Shown: positions 8,581-18,860, counted from the first letter of the stretch. The stretch is 64,000 nucleotides of DNA from an uncultured Alphaproteobacteria bacterium (GCA_949288805.1 CASELL010000002.1:1-64000); one strand, 5' to 3'. Numbers and translations: made by a program. The notes: generated by a model from the letters alone, not told the origin.

Positions 8581-9698
8581 ATAATAAAATATTGAAATCT
8601 TTAATAAAAAAGGAGTTTTTACAAATAATTAGAGATAAAAGTAATTTATTAATTGCTTTTTTATTTCCTACAATATTAATGATATTGTTTGCTTTTGCTA
8701 TAAACTTTGATAATGATAATTTAAGAGTTGGACTTTTAATAGAGGGTTATAAAGATAATGTTAGAACATTAGAAAGTAGTTTTAAAGGAACAAAGTTTTT
8801 AAAAGTTATAAATTATAATAGTAGACAAGAAATGGAAAAAGATATTATAGCTGGTAAAATTAAAGCTATGGTAATAATTCCAAATGATTTTGCTAAAAAT
8901 CTTTATAATGAAAATACTACAAGTTATATACAGTTATTAATTGATGGTAGTGATCCAAACATATCTACTTTTGTGGAGGGTTATGTTAGTGGAGTTGTTG
9001 CTAATTGGCAAAAAATGATGGGACTAGAAGAAGGTATAGAAACAAAAAGTTTATTAGATATCCAAAGTTATGTTTGGTTTAATCCTACATTAGAAACTAG
9101 AAATGTTATATTGCCTAGTTCTATAGCTAATATAATTACTGTTGTTGGTATGGTTTTAACTGCTCTTGTTATAGCTAGAGAATGGGAAAGGGGAACTATG
9201 GAATCTCTTTTGACAACTAGGGTTAATAAGATGGAATTATTGATATCAAAATACATAGCTTACTATTTTTTAACATTATTATCTGTTATTTATTGTAGTT
9301 TTGTTTGTATAGTTATTTTTAAAATACCATTTCATGGCTCCTATTTAGTTTATTTTATTACATCTTCTTTATTTATATTAACATCAATTAGTCAAGGATT
9401 TTTAATATCAACAATAGCAAAAAATCAATTTTTAGCTTCAATATCCGCTGGTGTTTTTGGAATGATGCCTGCTACTATGTTATCGGGTATGGTTTTTGAA
9501 ATATCTTCAATGCCTTTTATTATTCAATTAATTACTTATATAGTGCCAGCTAGATATTTTAGTGCTTGTATTAGAAATCTTTATAATGCTGGTAATATGT
9601 GGGGAGTTTTATTTCAACAAAGTTTATTTATGATAGTTTTTACTGCTATATTCTTTATTTTGATTTATAGAAAAACACAAACTAGATTGGAGGCTTAG
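8577..9698 (+). CDS. ABC-2 type permease (YbhS-like)
   Basis: It is one of two membrane subunits of the exporter. One N-terminal transmembrane helix (about 25-42) is followed by a ~130-residue extracytoplasmic domain and then five C-terminal helices (about 175-365), which is the ABC2_membrane_3 layout. The coupling segment EWERGTMESLLTTR (about 200-214) is the conserved cytoplasmic motif that meets the ATPase. It overlaps the ATPase gene at the 5' end and is followed after two bases by a paralogous permease. Confidence 0.9.
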   Translation: MNNKILKSLIKKEFLQIIRDKSNLLIAFLFPTILMILFAFAINFDNDNLRVGLLIEGYKDNVRTLESSFKGTKFLKVINYNSRQEMEKDIIAGKIKAMVIIPNDFAKNLYNENTTSYIQLLIDGSDPNISTFVEGYVSGVVANWQKMMGLEEGIETKSLLDIQSYVWFNPTLETRNVILPSSIANIITVVGMVLTALVIAREWERGTMESLLTTRVNKMELLISKYIAYYFLTLLSVIYCSFVCIVIFKIPFHGSYLVYFITSSLFILTSISQGFLISTIAKNQFLASISAGVFGMMPATMLSGMVFEISSMPFIIQLITYIVPARYFSACIRNLYNAGNMWGVLFQQSLFMIVFTAIFFILIYRKTQTRLEA

Positions 9699-9700
9699 CC

Positions 9701-10810
9701 ATGAGATGGAGTAGGATATATTCTTTAATAGTAAAAGAATTAAAAGGAATATTAGCAGATAAAAGTAATAGAAATATGATTTTATTGTCTCCTATATTAC
9801 AATTAGTATTGTTTGCTTATACTGCAACATTAGAAATTAAAAATGTTTACATGGCAGTTTATGACAAGGATAATACTGTTATGTCTAGAAATTTAAGTTT
9901 AAAATTTGAAGAAACACCAATAATAAAAAAAGTTTATCATATCAATAATAGGAAAGATATGTTAAAACTTGTAAATAATGAAAAAGTTTTTGTTGTTGTT
10001 ACAATACCACAAAATTTTGAAAAAAATATTTTAGATGGAACTGGTTCAGAAATACAAGTTTTAATGGATGGTAGAAGATCTAATGCTTCACAAATATCAG
10101 CAAGTTATATTTCTACCATTATACAAAAATATATGGCAGAATTAAATGAATATAATCCACAACAACAAAAAGTTGAAATTAGATCAAGAAATCTATTTAA
10201 TCCATCTTTGAATTATCAATGGTATATATTAGTTTGTTTAACTGGTATTTTAGCTATGAATATGACTTTTATGATTACAGCTATGGCAATAGCACAAGAA
10301 AAAGAATTAGGAACTTTTGATCAAACAATAGTTTCACCTTTAAAATCTTATGAAATAATTTTAGGAAAAACTATTCCTGCTATTATGGTATCTTTATTTG
10401 ATGTAACATTAATGATTATTGGCTCTAAATTAATATTTTCTATTCCAATAGAAGGTTCTATAATAGTTTTGTATATATGTATTATAGTATTTTTATTAGC
10501 TATGTCTGGTATTGGATTAGCTATATCTATAATATGTAAAACTCAACAACAATCTGTTTTAGGTATGTTTATTTTTACTATGCCAGTTATGTTGTTATCA
10601 GGTTTTATGTCTCCAATTGATAATATGCCAGTATTTTTTCAAAAAATAGCTCAATTTAACCCTTTAACGTATTTTTTTATATTAATTAGAGGAACCTTCC
10701 TAAAAAGTCTTGATGGTGAAACTATTATGGCAAATTTAATACCATTAATAATTATGGCCACAATAACAATGACATTTAGCTGTTGGTTTTTTAATAAGAA
10801 ACTTGATTAG
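9701..10810 (+). CDS. ABC-2 type permease (YbhR-like)
   Basis: It is the second membrane subunit and a paralogue of the preceding gene, with the same layout: an anchor helix (about 25-43), an extracytoplasmic domain and five C-terminal helices. The coupling motif is EKELGTFDQTIVSPL (about 203-217). The two presumably form a heterodimer, as proposed for YbhS/YbhR. It is the last gene of the exporter operon. Its stop lies three bases from the stop of the convergent minus-strand gene, and no terminator hairpin fits between them. Confidence 0.9.
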   Translation: MRWSRIYSLIVKELKGILADKSNRNMILLSPILQLVLFAYTATLEIKNVYMAVYDKDNTVMSRNLSLKFEETPIIKKVYHINNRKDMLKLVNNEKVFVVVTIPQNFEKNILDGTGSEIQVLMDGRRSNASQISASYISTIIQKYMAELNEYNPQQQKVEIRSRNLFNPSLNYQWYILVCLTGILAMNMTFMITAMAIAQEKELGTFDQTIVSPLKSYEIILGKTIPAIMVSLFDVTLMIIGSKLIFSIPIEGSIIVLYICIIVFLLAMSGIGLAISIICKTQQQSVLGMFIFTMPVMLLSGFMSPIDNMPVFFQKIAQFNPLTYFFILIRGTFLKSLDGETIMANLIPLIIMATITMTFSCWFFNKKLD

Positions 10811-10813
10811 TAT

Positions 10814-11674
10814 TTATCTTTTTCTTTCAAAAATCAATGGAGATCTTGTTAATTCTTCTTTACAAACAAGTTTATAATTTATATTTGCAAGATAATTATT
10901 TATTAATGTTAAATTTGAACTGCTGTGATTTGTGGCATAAATTATACCATTTTCCCTAAAAAATTGTTTTATAATGTTATTGTTTATAATATAAATTTTT
11001 TTATTTAAAAAGCCGGTTTTCTCATTATTAGCTATTCCAACAATTTCAAAATTCTTATTTATTAAAACTTCTCCATTATAATTTCTTGGAAAATCTAAAA
11101 CTTTAATAAAATCCACAACACCATTATTTCTTAATTCATGTAAATAAAATTTATAATTTAAACTATTATTGGTTTTTGATATAAAAATATCTTGTTTTGG
11201 GGTTGCATTATTGTTGGCAAATATCGCATAAAAATCACCAATTCTATTTCGTGATGTTAATATTGCTAAATTTTTATATTCGTCATAAAAAGAAAGTTCA
11301 ACTTCAAATATTTGTCCATTTTTAATAAGATAATATTTTATTTTTCTATTATTTTCTACTTTGCATTTTTCCTTTATTGAATCATATGTTGTAAGAAAAG
11401 CTGTTTTATTAACAGCTATTGCATTTCCAACATATACAGAACCAGCAACAATTCCTTCTATATTGTCTCTTTTATAATTGTTATTGTATGTAAATTTTAA
11501 TTTTATAACAATAAGAAGTAAAAGAAAACCAAGAATAAAATATTTAAAGGTTTTTATATACCTAATAATTATTTTTTTGGTCTTTTTAGTAAATATTTTG
11601 TTTAATAAATTATTTACTATCCTATTTACTAATTTATTGTATTCTCTTAAAAAAAATTTTATTTTATTTAACAT
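10814..11674 (-). CDS. Membrane-anchored trypsin-like pseudoprotease (inferred)
   Basis: I do not recognise a named family. A Lys-rich N-terminus (residues 1-42) precedes one transmembrane helix (about 43-58), then ~225 residues that follow the block order of HtrA/trypsin-type proteases: GNAIAVNKTAFLTTYDSI (about 83-100) for the usual G-x-G-F-hy-hy-N-H region, NLAIL (135-139) for the D-L-A-L-L strand, and YNGEVLI (199-205) followed by VGIA for the G-N-S-G-G-P block. At the three catalytic places I read Asp98 for His, Asn135 for Asp and Asn200 for Ser, so it should not be catalytic. It starts eight bases after ychF ends and is probably cotranscribed with it. The fold call is inference from motif order. 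Confidence 0.5.
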   Translation of the reverse strand: MLNKIKFFLREYNKLVNRIVNNLLNKIFTKKTKKIIIRYIKTFKYFILGFLLLLIVIKLKFTYNNNYKRDNIEGIVAGSVYVGNAIAVNKTAFLTTYDSIKEKCKVENNRKIKYYLIKNGQIFEVELSFYDEYKNLAILTSRNRIGDFYAIFANNNATPKQDIFISKTNNSLNYKFYLHELRNNGVVDFIKVLDFPRNYNGEVLINKNFEIVGIANNEKTGFLNKKIYIINNNIIKQFFRENGIIYATNHSSSNLTLINNYLANINYKLVCKEELTRSPLIFERKR

Positions 11675-11682
11675 AATTAAAA

Positions 11683-12783
11683 TTAGACATTAAATCTAAA
11701 ATGGAAAATATCTCCATCTTTTACAATATATTCTTTTCCTTCAAGTCTTAATTTACCAGCATTTTTACAACCTTCTTCCCCTTTGTAATCAACATAGTCT
11801 TGATAACTAATAGTTTCTGCTTTAATAAAACCTTTTTCAAAATCAGTATGAATTACACCTGCCGCTTGTGGTGCAGTAGAATTTCTTTTTACAGTCCAAG
11901 AATGAGTTTCTTGTGGACCAACTGTGAAAAAACTAATTAAATCTAATAAATCATAAGACATTCTAATAATTTTATCTAGCCCTTTTTCTTTCAAACCTAG
12001 TGTTTCCAAAAATTCCTTTTTATCTTCTTCATTATCAAGATTAGCAATTTCTGCTTCTACTTGTGCAGATATTATTGTATAAATATAATTATTTTTTTTA
12101 CAATATTCTTCAACAAGTTTTGTATATTTATTACCTTCAATTATATCATTTTCATTTACATTACAAACAAAAAATTGTTTTTTACCAGTTAGCAATTGCA
12201 ACATTCTAAAACTTTTTTCTTCATCTTTACTAATATTGGTATTAATTGCCATTTGTCCTTTATTTAATACTTCTAAAACTCTTTTAATTAAGTCAACTTG
12301 TTCAATTATAGTTTTATCACCACCTCTTGCTTTCTTTTCTAGACCTTGTAATCTTTTTTCAAGGCTTTCGATATCGGCTAAAATTAATTCTGTTTGTATT
12401 AATTCAATATCTCTAATAGGATCAATATTACCTTCTACATGAGTAATATTTCCATCTTCAAAACATCTAACAACATTTAAAATACAATCTACTTCTCTAA
12501 TATTCGCTAAAAATTGATTTCCTAATCCTTCACCTTTACTAGCACCTTTAACAAGTCCTGCTATATCTACAAAATCTATTTGAGTTTTAATAATTTCTTT
12601 AGAATTAGCAATTTTTGCTAAAACATCTAATCTTTCATCTGGCACTGCCACTCTACCAACATTTGCTTCTATAGTACAAAAAGGATAGTTTGCAGCTTCT
12701 GCTTGCATAGTTTGAGTAAGAGCATTAAATAAAGTTGATTTTCCTACATTTGGTAGTCCGACTATTCCACATTGTAAAGTCAT
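11683..12783 (-). CDS. ychF: Ribosome-binding ATPase YchF (Obg family)
   Basis: YchF is an ATP-preferring Obg-type P-loop protein that binds ribosomes and takes part in stress-related translation control. The 366 residues match the family. The G1 loop is GLPNVGKST (about 8-16), the switch region is DIAGLVKGASKGEGLGN (about 73-89), and the NxxE motif that favours ATP over GTP lies in the G4 region (NVNEND, about 204). A C-terminal TGS-like domain ends in the conserved KDGDIFHFRFNV. The start is the ATG at 12783. Confidence 0.96.
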   Translation of the reverse strand: MTLQCGIVGLPNVGKSTLFNALTQTMQAEAANYPFCTIEANVGRVAVPDERLDVLAKIANSKEIIKTQIDFVDIAGLVKGASKGEGLGNQFLANIREVDCILNVVRCFEDGNITHVEGNIDPIRDIELIQTELILADIESLEKRLQGLEKKARGGDKTIIEQVDLIKRVLEVLNKGQMAINTNISKDEEKSFRMLQLLTGKKQFFVCNVNENDIIEGNKYTKLVEEYCKKNNYIYTIISAQVEAEIANLDNEEDKKEFLETLGLKEKGLDKIIRMSYDLLDLISFFTVGPQETHSWTVKRNSTAPQAAGVIHTDFEKGFIKAETISYQDYVDYKGEEGCKNAGKLRLEGKEYIVKDGDIFHFRFNV

Positions 12784-12849
12784 TTACTGAAAATATTTTA
12801 TTAATTAATGAACATATTAATAAATATTTTAAAAAAAACAAGTAAATAA

Positions 12850-13641
12850 TTAATTATTTTTATATACTTTTTCTACAAATAAATATAGTCCAAATATAAA
12901 CATAGGTATTGATAATAATTGCCCCATAGTTATATATTTAAAAAAGAAGCCAAGCTGAATATCTGGCTCTCTAAAACATTCTATAAATATTCTAAAAATA
13001 GAATATAAAATTAAAAATACAGATGATTGAAGTCCTATAATTTTAAATTGTTTTATTTTTACTAAAATATTTAGAATAATAAATAAAACTATACCTTCCA
13101 AAAAAGCTTCATATAATTGACTAGGATGTCTTGCTATACCATCAGTATTAGGAAATATCATACCCCAAGGCATAGTAGTAGGGCGACCATATAATTCAAG
13201 ATTGATAAAATTAGCAATTCTACCAAAAAATAAACCAACAGGAACAACAGTTGCTCCTAGATCAAGTAATAATAGTTTATTAATATTATATTTTTTACAT
13301 AAAAGTATAGACGATATAATTACTCCAATAAAACCACCATGAAAAGACATACCACCTTTCCATATTGCTAAAATATCCATTGGGTTATGTAAAAAATAAA
13401 TAGGATCATAGAATAGAACATAACCTATTCTACCACCAAGAACTATACCTAAAATTAGATAAAAAAAGAAATCATCAGAAAAAATTGATTCATCTCTATA
13501 TAAAGATAAATTATATTTTTTATTATAATATTTAATTAAAAACCAAGAAATTATTATACCAAAAATATAGGCCAAAGAATACCATTTTATAGTTATAAAG
13601 CCTATATTTAAAATATTACTATTGAAATTTGGGACTATCAT
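12850..13641 (-). CDS. lgt: Prolipoprotein diacylglyceryl transferase
   Basis: It transfers diacylglycerol from phosphatidylglycerol to the lipobox cysteine of prolipoproteins in the inner membrane. The 263 residues hold about seven hydrophobic segments. The active-site loop YDP near residue 77, the GGMSFHGG motif (about 94-101) and the signature GRIANFINLELYGRP (about 139-153) are intact. Its clients here would include the BamD and RlpA homologues, both with lipobox-type N-termini. It lies 66 bases before ychF on the same strand. Confidence 0.95.
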   Translation of the reverse strand: MIVPNFNSNILNIGFITIKWYSLAYIFGIIISWFLIKYYNKKYNLSLYRDESIFSDDFFFYLILGIVLGGRIGYVLFYDPIYFLHNPMDILAIWKGGMSFHGGFIGVIISSILLCKKYNINKLLLLDLGATVVPVGLFFGRIANFINLELYGRPTTMPWGMIFPNTDGIARHPSQLYEAFLEGIVLFIILNILVKIKQFKIIGLQSSVFLILYSIFRIFIECFREPDIQLGFFFKYITMGQLLSIPMFIFGLYLFVEKVYKNN

Positions 13642-13749
13642 TAATGCTATTATTTTATTTTCTACTAATAAAATAATAACATTATATTAAAAATCAATAA
13701 ATAAATGATAGTTATTAGTTTCTTATAAAATGTTTTTTAGTTTTTTTAA

Positions 13750-13944
13750 TTAATAACCTCTACCTTGTCTCACTTCTCTTAAGCGTTCATCTAGCATTAC
13801 TATACAATTATTGTAAAGATTAACTTCATTCTCAAAATATCTAGCAGTAGCTCTATGTTCTAGTCCTACTTCATTGTTTTTTTCTTTTTTATTTAATAGA
13901 TTAAGAGAATATTTTGCTTGATTTCTAAGTTTAACAACTAGCAT
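13750..13944 (-). CDS. Small protein of unknown function (64 aa)
   Basis: I do not recognise it. It is basic and helical in character, rich in Arg/Asn/Leu, and ends in REVRQGRGY; there is no signal peptide or membrane segment. The ATG at 13944 has AAGGT six bases upstream. Codons such as CGT, CGC and CGA are commoner than in its neighbours. Just upstream on the same strand, an open frame without an ATG ends in a TAG that overlaps this ATG and reads like coding sequence (LINRIIGLALQTNKLERIV). The small gene may therefore be the tail of a larger decayed unit. The 236 bases before dnaE otherwise hold nothing I can assign. Confidence 0.45.
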   Translation of the reverse strand: MLVVKLRNQAKYSLNLLNKKEKNNEVGLEHRATARYFENEVNLYNNCIVMLDERLREVRQGRGY

Positions 13945-14180
13945 TTATACCTTACAATTCGTTCTAATTTGTTTGTTTGTAATGCCAATCCAATTATTCT
14001 ATTTATTAATTCTTGTAATAGAGTATTTGATATAAAATATGTTTGGTTTTTGATTTAATGTAATAATTACTTTGTTAATTATAGTAATTTTTAATAAATG
14101 ATTCTACACTTAGAAATTAAAATTCTTATTTGTAAGATTTTTTAAAATTAATTTTTTTAAGAATTTAGAAATAATTTATA

Positions 14181-17100
14181 CTAATTTAAAATCTCAACCC
14201 CATAAGTATTCTTTATTCTATTTAGTTCAATTTCTGTAATATAATATTGACTAGGCAATTCTATTATATTATTATCAACAAATAACTTAATTTTTGTATA
14301 ATTTTCTTTATTTTCAACTTTACTATTATTTAAAATCAAAGATAAATCATCAATAGAAAATTTACTATTTATTTTTATATTTAACTCTTTTATTAATTCT
14401 AATTTTTTTATTTCTTCTTTTTTTTCTTCTTGTTTTTGTTTAAAATTATTAGAATCCCACTCTGTTCTTTTTTTAAAAACTTTCACTTTTTCAACATTAT
14501 CAGGGGTAGTTTTTAAATAATCGTCAATTAACCAAAAATCTCTAACTGTGAGCCTTATTCCAGAATCGTCTTTTCTAACATTACATTCAAAAACAAGTTG
14601 GTTGTGTTCCTTATCATCTAACCAATCTTTATGTTCTGTTATTAATTCACCTTTAAACAAAGATAACTCAACAAGTCCAGTAGGATCAGACAAAGATATA
14701 TAAGCATATCTACCTTTTGGACCAGATTTTATTGAAGTAGATATTATTACACCAGCCATTTTTATAATACAACCATCAGTTATATAATCGTTTTCTAATT
14801 CATTTAAAAAAGTAATACCTTTAATTTCTAATCTGTTTCTTATTATATCAAGTGGGTGGTTATTTAAATAAAAACCAAAAGCCTCAAACTCCTTTTGAAA
14901 TCTATCATAATCTTGCCAATCGTCAGTATTAACTAACTTCGGCAACATTATATTTTCTTCAAAATCACCAAAAAGACTAATTTGACTACTATTTTTTTCT
15001 TCTTCACAACTTTTAGCATAAAGACTTAATATTTCACAAGAATCATGTATTTGTTTTCTATTATTATGTATATTGTCAAAAACACCGGCTTTTGATAAAG
15101 ATTCCATAGTTTTTTTATTAACAACTTTTGAACCAACTCTTTTACAAAAATCAAAAATATCTTTAAAATCACCATTTTTATTTCTTTCTTCAATAACTCC
15201 TGCCATAATATCAGTTCCAACACCTTTTATGGCCCCTAAAGAATATCTTAAACACAATTCTTTATCTTCAAAATAATAATTATCTGTTTTGTCTTTTTCT
15301 TTCTTTACTAATTCTATCTTAAAAAATGGGTCAGATTTATTAATATCAGGTTGTAAAATAACTATATTATGTTCTTTTACATCTTGTAAATAGTAGTTTA
15401 TTTTATCAGTATCATGTATTTCCATATTTAAAGTAGAAGTCATAAACTCAGCAGGATAATGAGTTTTTAAATAGGCTGTTTGATATGATATTACAGCATA
15501 AGCTGCTGCATGTGCTTTATTAAAACCATATTCAGCAAATTTTGCCAATAAATCAAATATTTCATTACTTAATTTTTCATCAATATTATTATGTTCTTTA
15601 CAACCAGCAACAAAAACCCCTCTTTGTCTGTCCATTTCTTCTTTAATCTTCTTACCCATTGCTCTTCTTAAAAGATCAGCACCACCAAGAGTATAACCTG
15701 CTAATACTTTAGCAATATTCATAACTTGTTCTTGATAAACAATAATTCCATATGTATTTTTTAAAATAGGTTCCATTAATGGGTGCATATATTCAACTTT
15801 TTCAATACCATGTTTTCTTTTAATATATGTAGGAATACTGTCCATAGGTCCCGGACGATATAATGATATTAAAGCAATAATATCTTCAAGATTATCAGGT
15901 TTTATCTGTTTTAACATTCCTTTCATACCACTAGATTCTATTTGGAATACACCAAGAGAATCAGCATCTTTCAATAATTGAAATGTTTCTTTATCATCAA
16001 GTCTAATATTATCAATATCAATATCTATATTTCTAATAAGTTTTATAAAATCAAGAGCATCTTTAATTACCGTTAATGTTTTTAGTCCTAAAAAGTCAAA
16101 TTTCACAAGCCCTACATCCTCACAATAATGTTTATCATATTGTACAACTGGCATTTCAGCAGAACTATCAAAGTATAGAGGACATATTTGTTCTAATGGT
16201 TTATCTCCAATTACAATACCTGCAGCATGCATTGATGAGTGTCTATTTAATCCTTCTAATGGCATAGCTATATCAAATAATTTTGATATCTCTGGGTCAC
16301 TCTGTCTTTTTGCTCTTAAATCTTCATCTAATTCCAAAGCTTCTTCTAATGTAGCATTAAATGGAATAACTTTACTAATTTTATCAACTTCTGTATACCC
16401 CATTTCCAAAACTCTTCCAACATCCTTTATAACAGCTTTTGCTTGTAATTTTCCAAAAGTAATAATCTGCGCAACCATATCTTTACCATATTTATTTTGC
16501 ACATATTCAATACTTCTCGATCTTCCTCTTTGACAAAAATCCACATCAAAATCAGGCATTGATACCCTTTCAGGGTTTAAAAATCTTTCAAAAAATAAAG
16601 CAAATTTAATAGGATCAAGATTTGTAATTTTCATAGCCCAAGCAACAACTGAACCAGCACCTGAACCTCTACCTGGGCCAATAGGTACATCATGAGTTTT
16701 ACTCCAAACAATAAAATCAGCAACTATTAAGAAATAACCTGGGAAGTCCATTTGTATAATAACATTTAATTCAAACTCTAATTGTTTAAAATATTCTTCT
16801 CTAATTCTTTCTTGTTCTTTTTCATCTATAATATTTTCATTTATAAACTTTTGTTTTAATCTTTCTTCTAACCCAATTTTAGAAAGTCTAGTTAATTCTT
16901 CTGCTTCTGTTGTTCCTTCTGGTAAATCAAAATGTGGTAAAGTAGGTTTTCTTTTATAAGCCATAGTAGATATTTTTTTAGCAATATTTATTGTATTTTC
17001 AATAGCTTCTGGAATATCAGCAAATAATTCACACATTTCTTCTTCACTTTTAAAATAATGTTCTTTTGTTAATCTAGGTCTATCAACTTCACTAACATAT

Positions 17101-17783
17101 CTAGTTTCTGCTATACAAGATAAAGCATCTTGTGCTTCATACATATTTTTTGTTAAAAAATAACAATCATTAGTAGCAACTAATGGAACATTATATTTAA
17201 AAGCCAAATCTATTAATTGTTTTTCAGTATCAATTTCATCTTGCCAACCATGTCTTTGTAATTCTATATAAAAATCATCTTTGAAATTATCTACAAAAAA
17301 CTTACATAATTCATCGTTTTTATTTATACATTTTATTATTGATTGCCCTAATGGACCTTTTGCACCTCCTGATAAAACAATAATACCCTCACTTTTTTTT
17401 GCTAATTCTTCTAATTTAATATGTGGTGTAATATCACCCTTTCTAGTAAGATAACTTTGACTTAATAAAGATATAAGATTCAAAAAACCATTATCAGTTT
17501 TAGCTATTAAAACAATTTTGTAAAAATGTTCTTCTTTATTATTAATTTCTACTCCAAAAACACTAGAAAAATCAACAATAACTTCGCAACCAACTAATGG
17601 TTGAACCCCCGCTTTCATACATGCCTCTGAAAACTCCAAGGCTCCAAACATATTATGATTATCTGTAATAGTTAAAGCAGGGATATTATTTTCTTTTGCT
17701 AATTTTATAAGTTCTTTTATTTTTATTGCTCCACTACATAAAGAATATTCTGTATGATTTCTTAAATGTATAAACTTTGCCAC
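14181..17783 (-). CDS. dnaE: DNA polymerase III alpha subunit
   Basis: This is the replicative polymerase chain. The 1200 residues begin with a PHP domain (about 1-280), then the C-family polymerase core. The catalytic aspartates are in PDFDVDF (about 407-413) and the third is in KFDFLGLKTLT (about 565-575). The palm region GPGRGSGAGSVVAWA (about 370-384) is conserved. Then come the helix-hairpin-helix region and an OB domain (about 990-1080), with a poorly conserved Lys-rich tail at the end. Length matches DnaE1. Confidence 0.97.
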   Translation of the reverse strand: MAKFIHLRNHTEYSLCSGAIKIKELIKLAKENNIPALTITDNHNMFGALEFSEACMKAGVQPLVGCEVIVDFSSVFGVEINNKEEHFYKIVLIAKTDNGFLNLISLLSQSYLTRKGDITPHIKLEELAKKSEGIIVLSGGAKGPLGQSIIKCINKNDELCKFFVDNFKDDFYIELQRHGWQDEIDTEKQLIDLAFKYNVPLVATNDCYFLTKNMYEAQDALSCIAETRYVSEVDRPRLTKEHYFKSEEEMCELFADIPEAIENTINIAKKISTMAYKRKPTLPHFDLPEGTTEAEELTRLSKIGLEERLKQKFINENIIDEKEQERIREEYFKQLEFELNVIIQMDFPGYFLIVADFIVWSKTHDVPIGPGRGSGAGSVVAWAMKITNLDPIKFALFFERFLNPERVSMPDFDVDFCQRGRSRSIEYVQNKYGKDMVAQIITFGKLQAKAVIKDVGRVLEMGYTEVDKISKVIPFNATLEEALELDEDLRAKRQSDPEISKLFDIAMPLEGLNRHSSMHAAGIVIGDKPLEQICPLYFDSSAEMPVVQYDKHYCEDVGLVKFDFLGLKTLTVIKDALDFIKLIRNIDIDIDNIRLDDKETFQLLKDADSLGVFQIESSGMKGMLKQIKPDNLEDIIALISLYRPGPMDSIPTYIKRKHGIEKVEYMHPLMEPILKNTYGIIVYQEQVMNIAKVLAGYTLGGADLLRRAMGKKIKEEMDRQRGVFVAGCKEHNNIDEKLSNEIFDLLAKFAEYGFNKAHAAAYAVISYQTAYLKTHYPAEFMTSTLNMEIHDTDKINYYLQDVKEHNIVILQPDINKSDPFFKIELVKKEKDKTDNYYFEDKELCLRYSLGAIKGVGTDIMAGVIEERNKNGDFKDIFDFCKRVGSKVVNKKTMESLSKAGVFDNIHNNRKQIHDSCEILSLYAKSCEEEKNSSQISLFGDFEENIMLPKLVNTDDWQDYDRFQKEFEAFGFYLNNHPLDIIRNRLEIKGITFLNELENDYITDGCIIKMAGVIISTSIKSGPKGRYAYISLSDPTGLVELSLFKGELITEHKDWLDDKEHNQLVFECNVRKDDSGIRLTVRDFWLIDDYLKTTPDNVEKVKVFKKRTEWDSNNFKQKQEEKKEEIKKLELIKELNIKINSKFSIDDLSLILNNSKVENKENYTKIKLFVDNNIIELPSQYYITEIELNRIKNTYGVEILN

Positions 17784-17895
17784 TACTACTTTTTTTATTT
17801 ACTAAAACAAGTAAACAATAATTATTTTTAAAGTCAATATTGACTTTTTTAAAAATATAATTTTAATAAAATTACTAAATAATATAAACATAAAA

Positions 17896-18558
17896 ATGAA
17901 TTTTATTTTTGATTTTGATTCTACATTAGTATCTAATGAATGTCTAAATGATGTTTTAAAATTATCATTAAATGGAAACATTGAAAAAATTAACAAACTA
18001 GAAGAAATTACAAAAGATGCTATGGAGGGTAAAATAACATTTAAAGAATCTCTTGAAAGTAGATTAAAATTAGCAACAATAAATAAAAAAATAGTAGAAA
18101 AAATAAAAAAAGAAACTCCAAGTAAAATTGTAGATGGGTTTATTGATTTAATAAAATTATTAAAAAGTAAAAATCATAATCTATGTATAATTAGTGGTGG
18201 TTTTTTTGAAATAATAAAACCAACTGCTGATATATTAGGAATTGAAAATATATACTCAAATAAATTAATTTTTGATAATAATGATAATGTTATAGGAGTT
18301 GAAGATACACTTTTGTTATATCCACAAGGTAAAGCTAAATCTATAGAGTTTTTAAAAAAACAAGGAATAATTAATAATGATAAAATTATTATGATAGGGG
18401 ATGGTTATATTGATCTTGAAACAAAATTAGCTGGTGTTGCTGATGAATTTGTTTGTTTTACAGGTGTTATTGAAAGAGAAGAAGTGATCAAACAATCTAA
18501 GTATGTATGTAAAAATACAGAAGAATTAAAAGATTGTTTGTTGTCTTTTTGTAATTAA
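17896..18558 (+). CDS. HAD-family phosphatase, phosphoserine phosphatase-like
   Basis: It probably dephosphorylates a small phosphate ester; SerB (last step of serine synthesis) is the best match. All HAD motifs are present: nucleophile and acid DFDSTLV (Asp6, Asp8), Ser in IISGG (about residue 98), Lys in PQGKAKS (about 149), and GDGYIDLE (about 174-181), where SerB usually has GDGANDL. The cap is the small helical type. The 220 residues are close to SerB without its ACT domain. It diverges from dnaE across 112 bases. No other serine genes are nearby, so the substrate is uncertain. Confidence 0.72.
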   Translation: MNFIFDFDSTLVSNECLNDVLKLSLNGNIEKINKLEEITKDAMEGKITFKESLESRLKLATINKKIVEKIKKETPSKIVDGFIDLIKLLKSKNHNLCIISGGFFEIIKPTADILGIENIYSNKLIFDNNDNVIGVEDTLLLYPQGKAKSIEFLKKQGIINNDKIIMIGDGYIDLETKLAGVADEFVCFTGVIEREEVIKQSKYVCKNTEELKDCLLSFCN

Positions 18559-18594
18559 TATTAAAAGATAAGTATTAATTATAATTTACAAAAA

Positions 18595-18831
18595 TTATTC
18601 CATTCCAAGAGATTGTTTGTAGACTTCTAATAAGTCTTCTTCTTCTCTAACAACGTTTATGTCTTTTTTTCTTAAAGCTATAACTTTTTTTAAAACTTTT
18701 ACATCAAAACCAGCAGACTTTGCTTCACTATAAACTGCTGATATTTGATCTGTAATTTCTTTTTTCTCTGTTTCTAGATGTTCAATATTTTCAACTATTT
18801 GTTTTAATTTTAAATCAATATTTTCAGTCAT
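18595..18831 (-). CDS. gapR: Nucleoid-associated protein GapR (DUF2312)
   Basis: GapR binds overtwisted AT-rich DNA ahead of forks and RNA polymerase and is characteristic of alphaproteobacteria. The 78 residues show the family pattern: a coiled first helix (IEHLETEKKEITDQISAVY, about 16-34), then EAKSAGFDVKVLKKVIALRK (about 36-55), then a short C-terminal helix. It is convergent with the phosphatase gene and has its own promoter upstream. In an organism this AT-rich it would have many target sites. Confidence 0.93.
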   Translation of the reverse strand: MTENIDLKLKQIVENIEHLETEKKEITDQISAVYSEAKSAGFDVKVLKKVIALRKKDINVVREEEDLLEVYKQSLGME

Positions 18832-18860
18832 TTAAATTAAAAAATAATTAAACTAAAACT

